Assembly: GCA_001247695.2 (NCBI GenBank)
Contig: LGRX02034540.1
Span: forward strand, 1 to 64,000
Length of the DNA stretch: 64,000 bases
Source: Cymbomonas tetramitiformis
Lineage: Eukaryota; Chlorophyta; Pyramimonadophyceae; Pyramimonadales; Pyramimonadaceae
Direction: 5' to 3'
The translations under genes were made by a program, and so were the position numbers. Positions within the stretch are counted from its first letter, which is position 1; each line of letters opens with the position of its first letter. The notes beneath the pieces were generated by a model, which did not search any database, was not told where the DNA came from, and was given only the letters and a program-made list of their open reading frames with translations. Of this stretch, positions 18,151 to 27,950 are shown one piece after another.

Positions 18151-19816
18151 TCACCTTCACCGCACCACCAGATGAATGGAATAAGTGCCCCACGTTCTTG
18201 GTGGGGATCGCACGATCCATAATAACCGTTGCTAGGTTTGAGGCCCTGCACGCCTTCAGGATTCCAAAGACCAGACTGCGCAGTCCGGGGCAATGCACAC
18301 CCATCCGCTGGTAGAGAAGACAGGTGTCCGTCCGCTGTGTGTCTGCGGACCCATCGAATGTCAGCGGTCCCACGCGTGCAGGGACACGCGGAGGATCTAC
18401 TCTCTGACCATCTCTCCACGTGATGCGGGCAAGCTCTTCCTTCTCTGCCTCCGGCCTCGCATCCCACGCTTCCTCCCCAACGAAGGCTTCCAGCACTTCC
18501 CAGGCTAGGACGAGGTCGGACATCTTGAGAGTGGCGTGCAGCCGCGCCTCCGGGGGTGGCAGCTTTGACCAGCCTTCCATGTTTTCGAAGTTGGGACATG
18601 TGCTGGAGAGGTGCAAAGGGTGCACCACTCGGGGCGCCCCAACCGCATGCTGGTTGCGCCAGTCGTAGCATGGGCCACACATCACCAGACCGGGTTGCTG
18701 GAGGCTAGTTCCCTGCAACGGGTCACACTCTTCATCCGCCTGCATGCACAGATCGCAGCTCCATACTTCAGGCAGGCTCCCGTAGCTCCCTCCAAACCGT
18801 ATTGCGTCGCCGCAAGCAAGGCATTGCAAGTGCCATGGCATCCCATACTGGGACAACGTTCCCAGCGGCTCGGCGCGGATTTCGTCGTGCGTGGCGGGGA
18901 CTCCAGCCTCCGTGCTGATGGCGCCGTAGAGAATTGCGGACATCGTGGCCGCGGTACGCAGGCCGCGACCCCCACCAGGCACCTCCCCAACCGGGCAAAG
19001 CCCCCGATGCACAGTTCTGTCCCCCGGCCAAACAATGACGCTGCCCGGCGGGCCAGCAAAACGGACGCGCCTTAACGGCGTGGCTGACGGAAAGCCGGAC
19101 GCTGCGTGATCGAGTGTGAAGTGGAACGCGCCGTCCTCGCACCGCTGCCAATGCCTTCCATCTACCGAATCAGGCAGGAGTTCCGTGTAGCTCTGCTCGT
19201 CAAGGAACATCCCGGAGGAAAACTGGGTAGGGAAAACTGCCTCCTCGCCGCTCCGGAGCAAGAGGTCAGTGTGCCACAACTGCACCCAGCTCCCCAGGTT
19301 GCGCAGGAGGACAGCTGGTTTTGGCAAGAACTGGCCAACCCCTGACACCCGGACCGCCTTCTGCATGCTGGCGTGATGATGCTCAAGCACCTTCCCCCAG
19401 ATCCCCGGATATTCCGCTTTCGCGCGCTCCCAGTCCACCTTCACGGAATACCTCGCCCCTGGTCGGAGACACCGCTCGTCCCGCTCGACCCGCGGGTCCC
19501 ACTCACGCGTGCTGAACAGGGAAGAGGGCGTCAGAAAATTCGCAACCGCACGGTCTGTAGCTTTTGTGAAAAGCGATGAACAGCGGGGACAATCCTTCAC
19601 GCACACGATCGTTTCCAAGATCCGCGCGCACTCCGCCTTACAGTCTTCAATCTTCTGGTGGCATAAACGTATGCGCAGCTGCAACGCATCGCCCAGTGCC
19701 GTGGGGTCAACCCCTTCATTCACGCAGGGTGATGCGATGGAGCTTGCAAAAAGACTGTACCCGTTCCCAGGAGCTTCTGACGTTCTCCTCACGGTTCCCC
19801 AGCGCGACAGCTTCAC
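18098..19816 (-). CDS. Putative 2-oxoglutarate/Fe(II) dioxygenase with zinc cluster
   Basis: 572 residues. A double-stranded beta-helix dioxygenase is suggested by WHTD (iron ligands H182 and D184), a distal VHRG (H270) inside WPGDRTVHRG, and R287 in LRTAATMS as candidate 2-oxoglutarate binder. The spacing is acceptable for this superfamily. Residues 332-407 contain a zinc-binding cluster (CLAC, CDLC, CGPC, then H and C). The N-terminal 100 residues are Cys-rich. It lies just upstream of the TNP2 transposase on the same strand. Fungal DNA transposons of another class (KDZ) carry TET/JBP DNA dioxygenases, so a role in oxidising 5-methylcytosine is possible but is inference. It could instead be a protein or small-molecule oxygenase. 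Confidence 0.55.
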   Translation of the reverse strand: MKLSRWGTVRRTSEAPGNGYSLFASSIASPCVNEGVDPTALGDALQLRIRLCHQKIEDCKAECARILETIVCVKDCPRCSSLFTKATDRAVANFLTPSSLFSTREWDPRVERDERCLRPGARYSVKVDWERAKAEYPGIWGKVLEHHHASMQKAVRVSGVGQFLPKPAVLLRNLGSWVQLWHTDLLLRSGEEAVFPTQFSSGMFLDEQSYTELLPDSVDGRHWQRCEDGAFHFTLDHAASGFPSATPLRRVRFAGPPGSVIVWPGDRTVHRGLCPVGEVPGGGRGLRTAATMSAILYGAISTEAGVPATHDEIRAEPLGTLSQYGMPWHLQCLACGDAIRFGGSYGSLPEVWSCDLCMQADEECDPLQGTSLQQPGLVMCGPCYDWRNQHAVGAPRVVHPLHLSSTCPNFENMEGWSKLPPPEARLHATLKMSDLVLAWEVLEAFVGEEAWDARPEAEKEELARITWRDGQRVDPPRVPARVGPLTFDGSADTQRTDTCLLYQRMGVHCPGLRSLVFGILKACRASNLATVIMDRAIPTKNVGHLFHSSGGAVKVNNPRVEFTLRVRCRHRR

Positions 19817-20219
19817 ACCGTTTAGTCATCATCGCTGAATCAGCCGGTGATGGGGATTCCAATTCTTCCATAGCCGCCGTCCAGCAATCCGCCAAGTTCA
19901 CCAGATCCTGAATCGTGCACCCGTGTCTTTCGCACTGGTTCTGCACCATACGAAGGGTGGCCATACAGCATGCGGCCCAGACAAGCAGGCACGCCTTCTC
20001 CAGGTCAACCAATACGCAGTCCCCGTTGGACCCGCAGGACATGGGAGGGGGCACCACGTGCATGCCTAGCCCCTCCAGATCTTCGGGTAGCCCCGACTGC
20101 ACGTGAAGAACCCTACATGGCGTATCCGCATGTGGATGGCCGTCCATGGCAGAGCACGCCATTGATACCTGGCCAACATACTGCGCCCCGCACCGACCCA
20201 CCCGGGAGGCTTTTACCAT
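19716..20219 (-). CDS. Cys/His-containing ORF upstream of dioxygenase
   Basis: 167 residues, not recognised. Residues 25-130 look coding (VLVDLEKACLLVWAACCMA, MVQNQCERHG, LADCWTAAMEEL). It overlaps the dioxygenase ORF by 100 bp in another frame, so it is probably an upstream exon or a frameshifted N-terminus of the same protein. The first 30 residues may not be translated. Confidence 0.4.
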   Translation of the reverse strand: MVKASRVGRCGAQYVGQVSMACSAMDGHPHADTPCRVLHVQSGLPEDLEGLGMHVVPPPMSCGSNGDCVLVDLEKACLLVWAACCMATLRMVQNQCERHGCTIQDLVNLADCWTAAMEELESPSPADSAMMTKRCEAVALGNREENVRSSWERVQSFCKLHRITLRE

Positions 20220-20227
20220 GCTTCAAC

Positions 20228-20395
20228 CTATGTTACCGCAAATTACCAATGATTTACCGTCAGTTTTTTTATATTTTATTTTTAATATTTTAACGTTTAC
20301 CACCTGATTACCACCCCACATAGGGGCTTACCGCCGTTTACCACCAGTTTACCACATTTTAACACCAGTTTACCACATTCTACCACGATTCCTTC
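20228..20395. repeat. Cluster of TTACC / TTTACCAC motifs
   Basis: The word ttacc occurs about ten times in 170 bp, several times as agtttaccac. It lies between the two TNP2-type gene remnants. Short repeated motifs near element ends are usual in CACTA-like transposons as transposase-binding sites, so this may be a subterminal region. I did not find the terminal inverted repeats themselves. Confidence 0.5.
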
Positions 20396-21637
20396 TCAGT
20401 GTGTTACCTGCCAGTCGCTTCGCAGCAGATCTTCGATCGTTTACATTTCTGGGTGGGGGTGCGATAACCCACGATCGATTGACCTTCATCTTCCGCGCAT
20501 AGTTGCGTGTGTTCGGTCCCCAACCATCACCAAAAATCACGCAGTGGACGCCGTGAATCAGGTTGTACAAGATGTGCATCAGGTCGAGAAGGTAGTCCCG
20601 TACAACGTCAAAATCAGGAATGATTGACATCGGGCATGGTTCCTTAACCCCGCTCTGCTTCATGAATTCCTCGACGATTTGTTTAGGCACTCGTCCCTCT
20701 CTGATCATCTTGGCGTGGAGCTGTTGGGTTTCACGGACTTCGCTGTTGGTGCGAAGAGGGATTGGTTCACCTGCTCAATGACGGCGAAAATCAACACGAC
20801 ACGCTTAGACGGTGAATCACGCGTACGGAACACATCGGACTCCAGGCGTCCACGCGTGCGGACGCCGGTATCCACAAGCCCGGACAGGGTGTTCTTTAAC
20901 ACATAATTTAAGCTAAAATCCACGAGCTGTCCGTGGGGTGTCCACACGGTGGGCACACATACTCCGTACGTACGGCCGAAGAAGGAAAGGGGACAAGCGA
21001 CGGGGTCATGCGTTTACCTGGTTGCAATCCTTGGTGTAGTGAGGAATATATGATTTTCGTTAGACCAGTTGTAGATTTCTCGGTACCCCGGATCCAGCAT
21101 TTCAGGCAAGCGTAGTACGAATTAGCTCCGAATCGTCTCGCCGCGTCGCTCAAGCCAACGTAGTCTTCGAGCATTTTGTACAGCACGAGCTTGAACGTGA
21201 AAACCGTGTTGGTAATCGCATCGAACATGCGTACGCCGTTAGTCAGTCTGTTAACCTCCAAGGTGAACATGTCGTAGAACTTGCTGCTGACTTTCGGTTT
21301 TCCATCCCAGATTCCCCAAGTCATCACGTATTCTCGTTTGCAGCGAATTTCTCCCGGGAAGTTGACAATCGTAAAACACAGCGGAGTCACCGTGCGAATG
21401 CCGTCGTTGAAGGATTGGACGCCATCCGTCTGCACACGCCATAATGGCAATGTTCCTCGGGTCTTTAAATATGTCCCACTTGTTGCGAACGAAGTTGAGA
21501 AATCCTGGCGAGTCTGCACGAGCATTGGGAAACGATACATAAGAATTCCTTACACTCACTGTCCACACGGGTGGATAACTACTTACACACGTACGGACAA
21601 CGAACGAACGAATTGTCCATGCGGTGTTCACAGTCAT
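20370..21637 (-). pseudogene. Second TNP2-type transposase, frameshifted
   Basis: Several minus-strand segments in different frames read as one TNP2 transposase. At 21500-21410 WDIFKDPRNIAIMACADG runs into QTDGVQSFNDG, the family's DPRxxxxxxxTDGxxxF block, across a frameshift. At 21400-21080 it continues through CFTIVNFPGEIR, an IPGP-like position, to YACLKCW. At 20956-20705 is a basic segment. At 20708-20370 it ends with LDLMHILYNLIHGVHCVIF (DxMHxxxxG type). At least two frameshifts make it non-functional. It differs clearly from the copy at 16084-17482. Confidence 0.65.
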
Positions 21638-22160
21638 GGACAGGTTTGCACGAGCTCTGGGAAATGAGACCTAAGATTTCCGCAATTAAACTGTTCACAT
21701 GGGTGGGTAACATTGTCCGTGCGTACGGACGGCGTACCAGGGAACATATCAAACTTTTATGTCGTACGGCCAACACTCAAAATTTCCATCGGCCAAGTTT
21801 CGGCCATCTCGGCCAAAATCTAAAATTGCCCGCCGCATGCGCAAAAATTTAATTTTAAGTATGACAATATCATAAAAATCGCACGATTTCGGGAAAATTT
21901 TCAAAATTTTACATAATTCGTCTCGGCCAACAAGCAAAAGCACCCTCGGCCAAACCTCGGCCACAACCTTCATCGTACGGCCACAGACCGGCCATAGGAG
22001 GTTGATATGTTCCCTGCGGCGTACGTGCATACCATCCACATGGTGTTCACCTACATGGACGAGCTTGCACGAGCAGTGGGAAATACGACATACGAATTCC
22101 GCACTTGCTTTGTCCACACGGGCGGACGATGCCAATCGTACCTACGGACGACGTACTGCC
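21515..22160. repeat. Diverged tandem copies of a transposase 5' segment
   Basis: Three related stretches at about 21515-21600, 21640-21735 and 22050-22155 share tgcacgagc..tgggaaa, a middle tgtccacacgggtgg and a cgtacgga end. The first is the apparent start of the TNP2 gene at 21637. The others look like duplicated 5' ends, spaced by AT-rich sequence. Confidence 0.6.
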
Positions 22161-22483
22161 CTTACGTCCATGCGGTGTACACAGTCCCGGATTGAAATTT
22201 CGGAGTAAACTCACCGAGTATACCATGTATTTCCGCTCGGGGGTCTTTTGTGCCCGTGGGCACTACGACAGATGCTCGGAGATATGTTTTTGATTGAACG
22301 TGCAAAGGTACACAATTCGGATTTTTATAATATACTGGATCAGGGCCAGATTGAGGTACAAACGATAATTCGGTTCCGAGTTCTGAAGGCTAAACACTTC
22401 TCAAGTGCTCCACTTATTCACTCGTCACTCTTATTTTTGGCATTTTAGGTGATTTTTGGCTCATGTTGCCTAGTCCGGGTGTC

Positions 22484-22647
22484 GGACCTAGTGCACATGC
22501 TTGACAATCGTATACGATAGTCAAACGTGAGTTAGGATAGATGGACCTAGTGCACATGCTTGACAATCGTATACGAATGTCACACGTGAGTCCGTGTGTC
22601 GGACCTAGTACACATGCTTGGCAATCGTATACGATTGTCACATATTG
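22484..22647. repeat. 59-bp tandem repeat with 20-bp palindrome
   Basis: Nearly three units begin gacctagt(g/a)cacatgctt. Each contains a variant of the palindrome gacaatcgtatacgattgtc. No gene overlaps it. Confidence 0.85.
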
Positions 22648-23002
22648 TTTGGCGGAGTTTCGTTCATGACAAGAAATGGATGCATACCAGGATTCTTACC
22701 ATGATGTTCGTGAACGCGTTCTCAAACTTTCCGACCGTGCTTCGCATCGGGGCCCATTTCGGTCGAATACAGGCTCGCAAAACTCACTCTGATTGAGGTT
22801 GGTCTGTGACCGATCAGGCTGAGCGACAGTGATATCATTTCTCGCTGCGAAAAAGAGTTTGAGAAGCGCGCACTTTACCAGGTGCAAGACTCTTCCCCAT
22901 GGGCACGTCACTCTGTCAGTCACAAGCTCGGGCCCTTCTCGCGTATGCTGCTAGCGCACCATCGTAAAGGATGCCCGTCAATGCCCGGGTGGGTTCGGGT
23001 GC

Positions 23003-23380
23003 GTGTGGGGAGCACGGGTGGTACGACAGATGGATCAGGACTTCGCAATGATAGAGTACATCGTGAGCGCGCGCGCGCAGCAGAGCCGGGGCAGCGCGGG
23101 CGGGCTGTGTGACTGGCTCCCGGTTGCGGAGCTGCTTTTAGGCGTGCAGCAGGATAACGAATCTGGTGTTCCCTGCCAACTCTTTAGGGAGTGGCTGGTG
23201 AAGCATGCCCCCTTTTCTCTCTACGCAGTGGGCATTGGCAACCCTCCGATCACCTTCTGCATGGCATATTGGAAGCACGGCTGGCTTAGATTAAGCTGTG
23301 CAGCTCTTTCAGTCGATATATGCAGGACAGACCAGAAACCTTGGCTCAAGTTGGTTTTTCTCGAACCAACCTCTGCGTAA
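23003..23380 (+). CDS. Unknown ORF in dispersed repeat copy 1
   Basis: 125 residues, not recognised. Residues 10-75 look coding (QDFAMIEYIVSARAQQS, LCDWLPVAELLLGV, LFREWLVKHAPFSLYAVG). The last 40 residues come from a repeat unit. In the other copy the frame has an in-frame stop (cctgctaacc against cctgccaact), so at least that copy is dead. Confidence 0.3.
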   Translation: MWGARVVRQMDQDFAMIEYIVSARAQQSRGSAGGLCDWLPVAELLLGVQQDNESGVPCQLFREWLVKHAPFSLYAVGIGNPPITFCMAYWKHGWLRLSCAALSVDICRTDQKPWLKLVFLEPTSA

Positions 23381-23427
23381 GAAAATGGAAGCATGGAGAG
23401 CTGAAATCGGGAATTCTCCGATCTGTG

Positions 23428-23605
23428 TGACCCATGGGAAACCTGGATGGCTCAGATTAGGTTTCGCAGCTCGATCGACGGCTGCGTGACCCATGGGAAA
23501 CCTGGATGGCGCAGATTAGGTTTCGCAGCTCGATCAACGGCTGCTTGACCCATGGGAAACCTGGATGGCTCAGATTAGGTTGTGCAGCTCGATCAACGGC
23601 TGCAT
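23428..23605. repeat. 59-bp minisatellite, three units
   Basis: Units begin tgacccatgggaaacctgga and end in ctcgatc(a/g)acggctgc. The matching array in copy 2 (35440-35665) has an extra partial unit. Confidence 0.9.
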
Positions 23606-24010
23606 GATTCCTTTCAGAGACGCCTCGTCTCCCCCCCCCCTTTGCTGGCGCTTTCGGTTTCCTGCCAGGAGAGACAGTGCTTAGCCTTGGTCACTTGACT
23701 AGTCTCCAGGCCCCCTGGACCAGGTGCTTGGGGCAAACCTGGGCGCGCTAAGAGTAGAGTGGTGTGAAATGTTGGTGTGCGCTGCAGTTGGTGGGTGGGA
23801 TGCCCCGGCAACGGCCCACAAAGCAATTCTGAACCGCCGCGCAGACATTGCAGCGTTCGCTCGAAGATTGTCCAAAGGCTCGGTGACCGCCTGCTATCCT
23901 CCTTTCTCTTAGTAAACTCTGTTCCCTCTCGCCGCAAGGCCTGTGTGATGCTGCCACGAGGGGGCGCCCATCAAACGCCTGTTGCGCCAGCTGCGGCTAA
24001 CCTGATTCGC

Positions 24011-25830
24011 CAACCTGTCACGTGCCGTCCAAAACAAAACCCTAAGTAATTTTGCTATCCGACCGTCTTAGCCGTTCTCACTGTTCCTGACTGTTTCTAG
24101 AATAAGTGTGAATATATATCTTAACTATATCTCTCGCCCACCCCCCTTTGATTATTTTTCTCCTCTTCCTTTTCCCCTTGGTTTTCTTTCCTTTTTAATC
24201 ACCGGGGGGTGGGCTTCAGTTACGGGTGGCTCCTAGCCCCCGCCACTACGGACTCCCGGTACGACACTATTTATTGTTCATTTTTTACTATCTATTAATC
24301 ATTTTTCATTATTTTATTAATTATTGTCGCCTGCTTTTTCTTCGGCTCTCGGATTGATTTTACAGCAGATTCCTTTCTCCCTCTTCCCCTTCCCCGCTCC
24401 TTTACTCCTATGTCATCTGCGGGATCGCACACACTCGCTCGATCGCTTCCTTTGTCGATCACACCTCCTCTCCCCGCCCACATTCTGTTCCCTTTTTAAT
24501 TTTCCTTGCCTCCTTTCATCTCCTCCTCGGTGCATTCTTTGTTCTGCATCCTCTCTTGTCCTTGCTGTGACTAGAATCTCTAGTCCCCAATTATCCTGCC
24601 CTTTGATCACTCTGCTCACCGGTGCTTCCGCTCCACCTCGACGCCGCGCCCTCGCACTCCGACGCTCCGACGCGCCTCGCTCGTGCTCCTGCCTGTTTGC
24701 TTCGTGCCTGCTCCCAACTTGAACGGTACGCTCTTCACTCCCTTTTGCCCTCTCACACACACTGACACTGCACGCACCCTAGGCATACGAACCGGCATAT
24801 AGAGCACTGAGAGTCACAGCCCACAGTGCCACGGGGCCCGGGCAGCATGCACTCCTTCTTCCCCTCAATTCTCCCTGCCTGATTCTCTTTGCCCTACTCT
24901 CCCTGCTTGGTCCGTCAGGTCTCCTGCTTGATCCGTCATCGTCGGTCAGTTTAGAGCTTGGCGTTATGTCCGGGGAGCCTAGTGCGAGTTGGGAAACCTT
25001 GGTGATCACGTCCACCGTGCCTTGGTTTCCCCTGTAATTCTTTGTGGCTTTCACTCGTCTAGGTCCGAGCACCCCTGCTGGAGCCTCCGATCCCAGCACA
25101 CTATTCACGGGGACGCACGGTGCAGTGTCGAGAGTCAGAATCGACTTCCTCAACCGGCTTTGGGCTTAGGGTCGCTGTCGTTCCCTTGTTCCTTGTCTCC
25201 CTGCCTTCCTTCTTGCCCTTAACTCCTCACCCTGCTTGATCCTGATCTCTCTCTTCCCTCTCTCCCTGTTTTGATATCTGATCCTCTGGTTTTGATCTTT
25301 GATCTTTGTGCTAGGTTAGGTGGGCGAGAGTCTCCCTCCTCCCCTCTCTCTCACTCTCTCACTCTTCGTGAATCATATGAAATCTCGTCTTACATCTATT
25401 CGGCGTCTGATAATTCAGCGGTTGAGACAAGCCCTGCAACGCTACAACCACGAACAATCGTGACACAAGAGATCCGACAGTCTTCCTAAGAAGAGCTCGA
25501 CAGTCGACACACGTGTATAATCCGTATGAAAGTCAAAGGAAACTATGAAAGTGATGAAAACTATTAAAACCACGCATTTCAATTTTGAATTTGGTGTCCA
25601 CCGTGTCACTCTCGGGGTCTCGCAAGCCAGAGGTTACGAGCTTCGGCCGCTGCGCGGCCGATCGCGATTTTCGAGACAAGGAATTGGATGGAAAGCAGCT
25701 CGTATAAACCTCTGAACTACCACATAATGTTTTTAAATTGTTGATAAATTCGGGAAATTTCGCCGCATCCGGAGGCTCTTACTTGTGAGAGCACGTATTT
25801 ATAGAATTAGAGACCCTCGTAACGTCTCCT
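24011..25830. other. Pyrimidine-rich stretch, no gene supported
   Basis: From 24120 to 25340 the plus strand is rich in C/T (tcctcttccttttcccctt, tctctctcccctctctctcac). Minus-strand open frames at 24413-24760 and 24779-25153 are Arg/Ser/Gly-rich and show no domain. It may be intron or UTR of an unseen gene. Confidence 0.4.
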
Positions 25831-25831
25831 A

Positions 25832-25873
25832 TATACATATATATATATATATATATGGTATATATATATATGC
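25832..25873. repeat. AT microsatellite
   Basis: Two runs of (at)n separated by gg. Confidence 0.95.
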
Positions 25874-27790
25874 GATGCCTTGTTGTTGTTACGTTCACGG
25901 ATTTAAGATGTCATTTGGCGTGCCCTCTGGTGCGACGTGTTCTCGATCGCGCCCCCCCAAGCCCTGACCAGAAGGGTGCACCGCCGCCCGCTGAGTCTGA
26001 TGACGAGATTCAATTATGCGATGGTGCTAGCTTCTCCCCGATGACGATGTTTGCGCTGGTGATGGCGTTGGAGCTGGGGTCGCTGCTGCTACTGAATGAC
26101 CATCTCCGTTCGCTTTCCTCATACATAACAAATCAAAACTAAAAAGCGAACGCGGAGGCTAGAGCTAGAACTAGAGGCTTCGAACACCCAGTTCAGATGC
26201 TGTTCACTTATGTGAGCTGCGGAAGCCCGTCTACTTTATGTTCGGGCGCGTTTGCTTCCTTACTGTTCAGTTCTTCGGCATTTTATTGGACATTGCGTGC
26301 ACCAAGTTACGCATGCCGTCCGCGTATGCGTTCGTGCACACTTTGCCTGCTCCCCTTGAATTGTGTGCACGCGTATATTCATTCCTTGGCGTGCAGTGTG
26401 CATTTGTGTGGGCCATAGGCCTTCCAAGCCGAAGTCCGTTGCATATTCATGTCGCTCATTGTGCGAGGGTTCCTCGGTTCAGTTCTGCGCGGTAGTTCTG
26501 ATCGTGTACGTGTGTGTTCTGCGCAGAATTGCTGTGCGTATCCCGATTGTCGGTTTCACAGGAACATCCGGCAACACGGATATGTTCTGTGCGGGAATCT
26601 GTTGCGGGAGAATTAGCTGAATATAGTGTTATGTATTATTGTCTCCCACCATGCAGCCTGCGTAAAAGCCTAGACAGAAATCAAAACTTTCCAATTGTAT
26701 CCTGGTATCACTTGTCACCTCAACATGTTATTCTGTTATCACTTGCCACCTCAGGATTTTATTTTGTTATCACTTCCGAACATTCTTTTATTACTTGCCA
26801 CCTCAACCGATAGCACTATCATAACATCCAGCGTGTCAGCAACTGATGGTAGCTCTTAAAAAACCAAAAATCCGATAACTATGTGTATACGAAGTAACGA
26901 AAATGTTGCCGGGCCTAGCGGCATATGTCAAAGACCAAGGTACACACTGTTTGAAATTTCTTTTGTGTGACTCTGTTTTAGTTGTATGTTTACACAACAA
27001 AATATACAGGCAGTTGGATGAATACTAATTTTCATATGAATAATACCCATCAATGCATTGTTAAAAAGCTTTCCGTAGCGCTTTCACGGGTTTTGTTGGC
27101 CCGATCATTAGTAGGAGTGGTCTATGACCAAAAAACCCGATGGACTTGTATGCATGCAGGAGCAGTTGGCCTGCATTTTTCAAATATGCCCGACACTCGA
27201 TCGAAGGTACACTGTGCGCAAAGCAGGCCGTGCCAGTGAACGTTACAATCTAAAACAAAACTCGCAAGCACCAGACAGGGTTGCCAGCAGGTCACTGTCT
27301 TCCGCAAAAAATTTACAAACTTTCCCACGCTTTCGACATACAGTATGCCGGGTCAGGGTGAAGCTGTCTCACGTAAGTTTCTCTAAAAATCCCCCACGAT
27401 ACAAACTGAAAGAAGAGCTGCAGAGCGTGTCTTACGCAAAAAGCTGTCAAAATTTCCCACGCTTTCGTTAGACAAAGGGACCATCACCGATAAGCTGGAT
27501 CCTGTAAGGCTTGTAAGAGCAAAAAACAAATCAAATATGCAAATATGTCATCCAGTAAGCAGTGAGGTGCAGAAGCTGTGTCAGTCTCTCATCCCTGCGG
27601 TGTTGCTGAAGCATAGTGGCAATCATTCCCCATCCCGAGAGGGGCGGTTTCTGTGCCAGAGCAAACATTCCCCAAGTCAGCCAACCCTGCGGTCTGCTAA
27701 CAACGTCACACAAAACCCGATACACTATGACACCGATTCAATAACAATACCGATGATACCAGTGATTAAATGATATAGATATATGGCCAA
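25874..27790. other. No gene seen; small repeats
   Basis: At 26704-26813 the phrase tatcactt(g)ccacctca recurs four times with spacers. At 27299-27470 the phrase ttcccacgctttcg is duplicated. No domain is recognised in any frame. Confidence 0.45.
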
Positions 27791-27950
27791 TGTCTGATAG
27801 TAAGCATGTCTAAACTTTCATACATTTGTAGCAGATTGGAAGACTATGGGTGTATGAATTCAACACAGGGTATCATGATCGTGATAGACTTGCCTGGCAA
27901 GCATATCAGCGTAAACCCTCCCTTATCACCAAAATGCACCCCTCTCCAAC

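Larger units (their letters stand above)
22762..24010 (+). repeat. Dispersed 1.25-kb repeat, copy 1
   Basis: Nearly identical to 34775-36069, same orientation, from gaatacaggctcgcaaaact to ctgcggctaacc(t/g)gattcgcc. Flanks are unrelated. It has no LTRs or obvious inverted ends, so the element type is unknown. It contains a short ORF and a 59-bp minisatellite. Confidence 0.85.
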
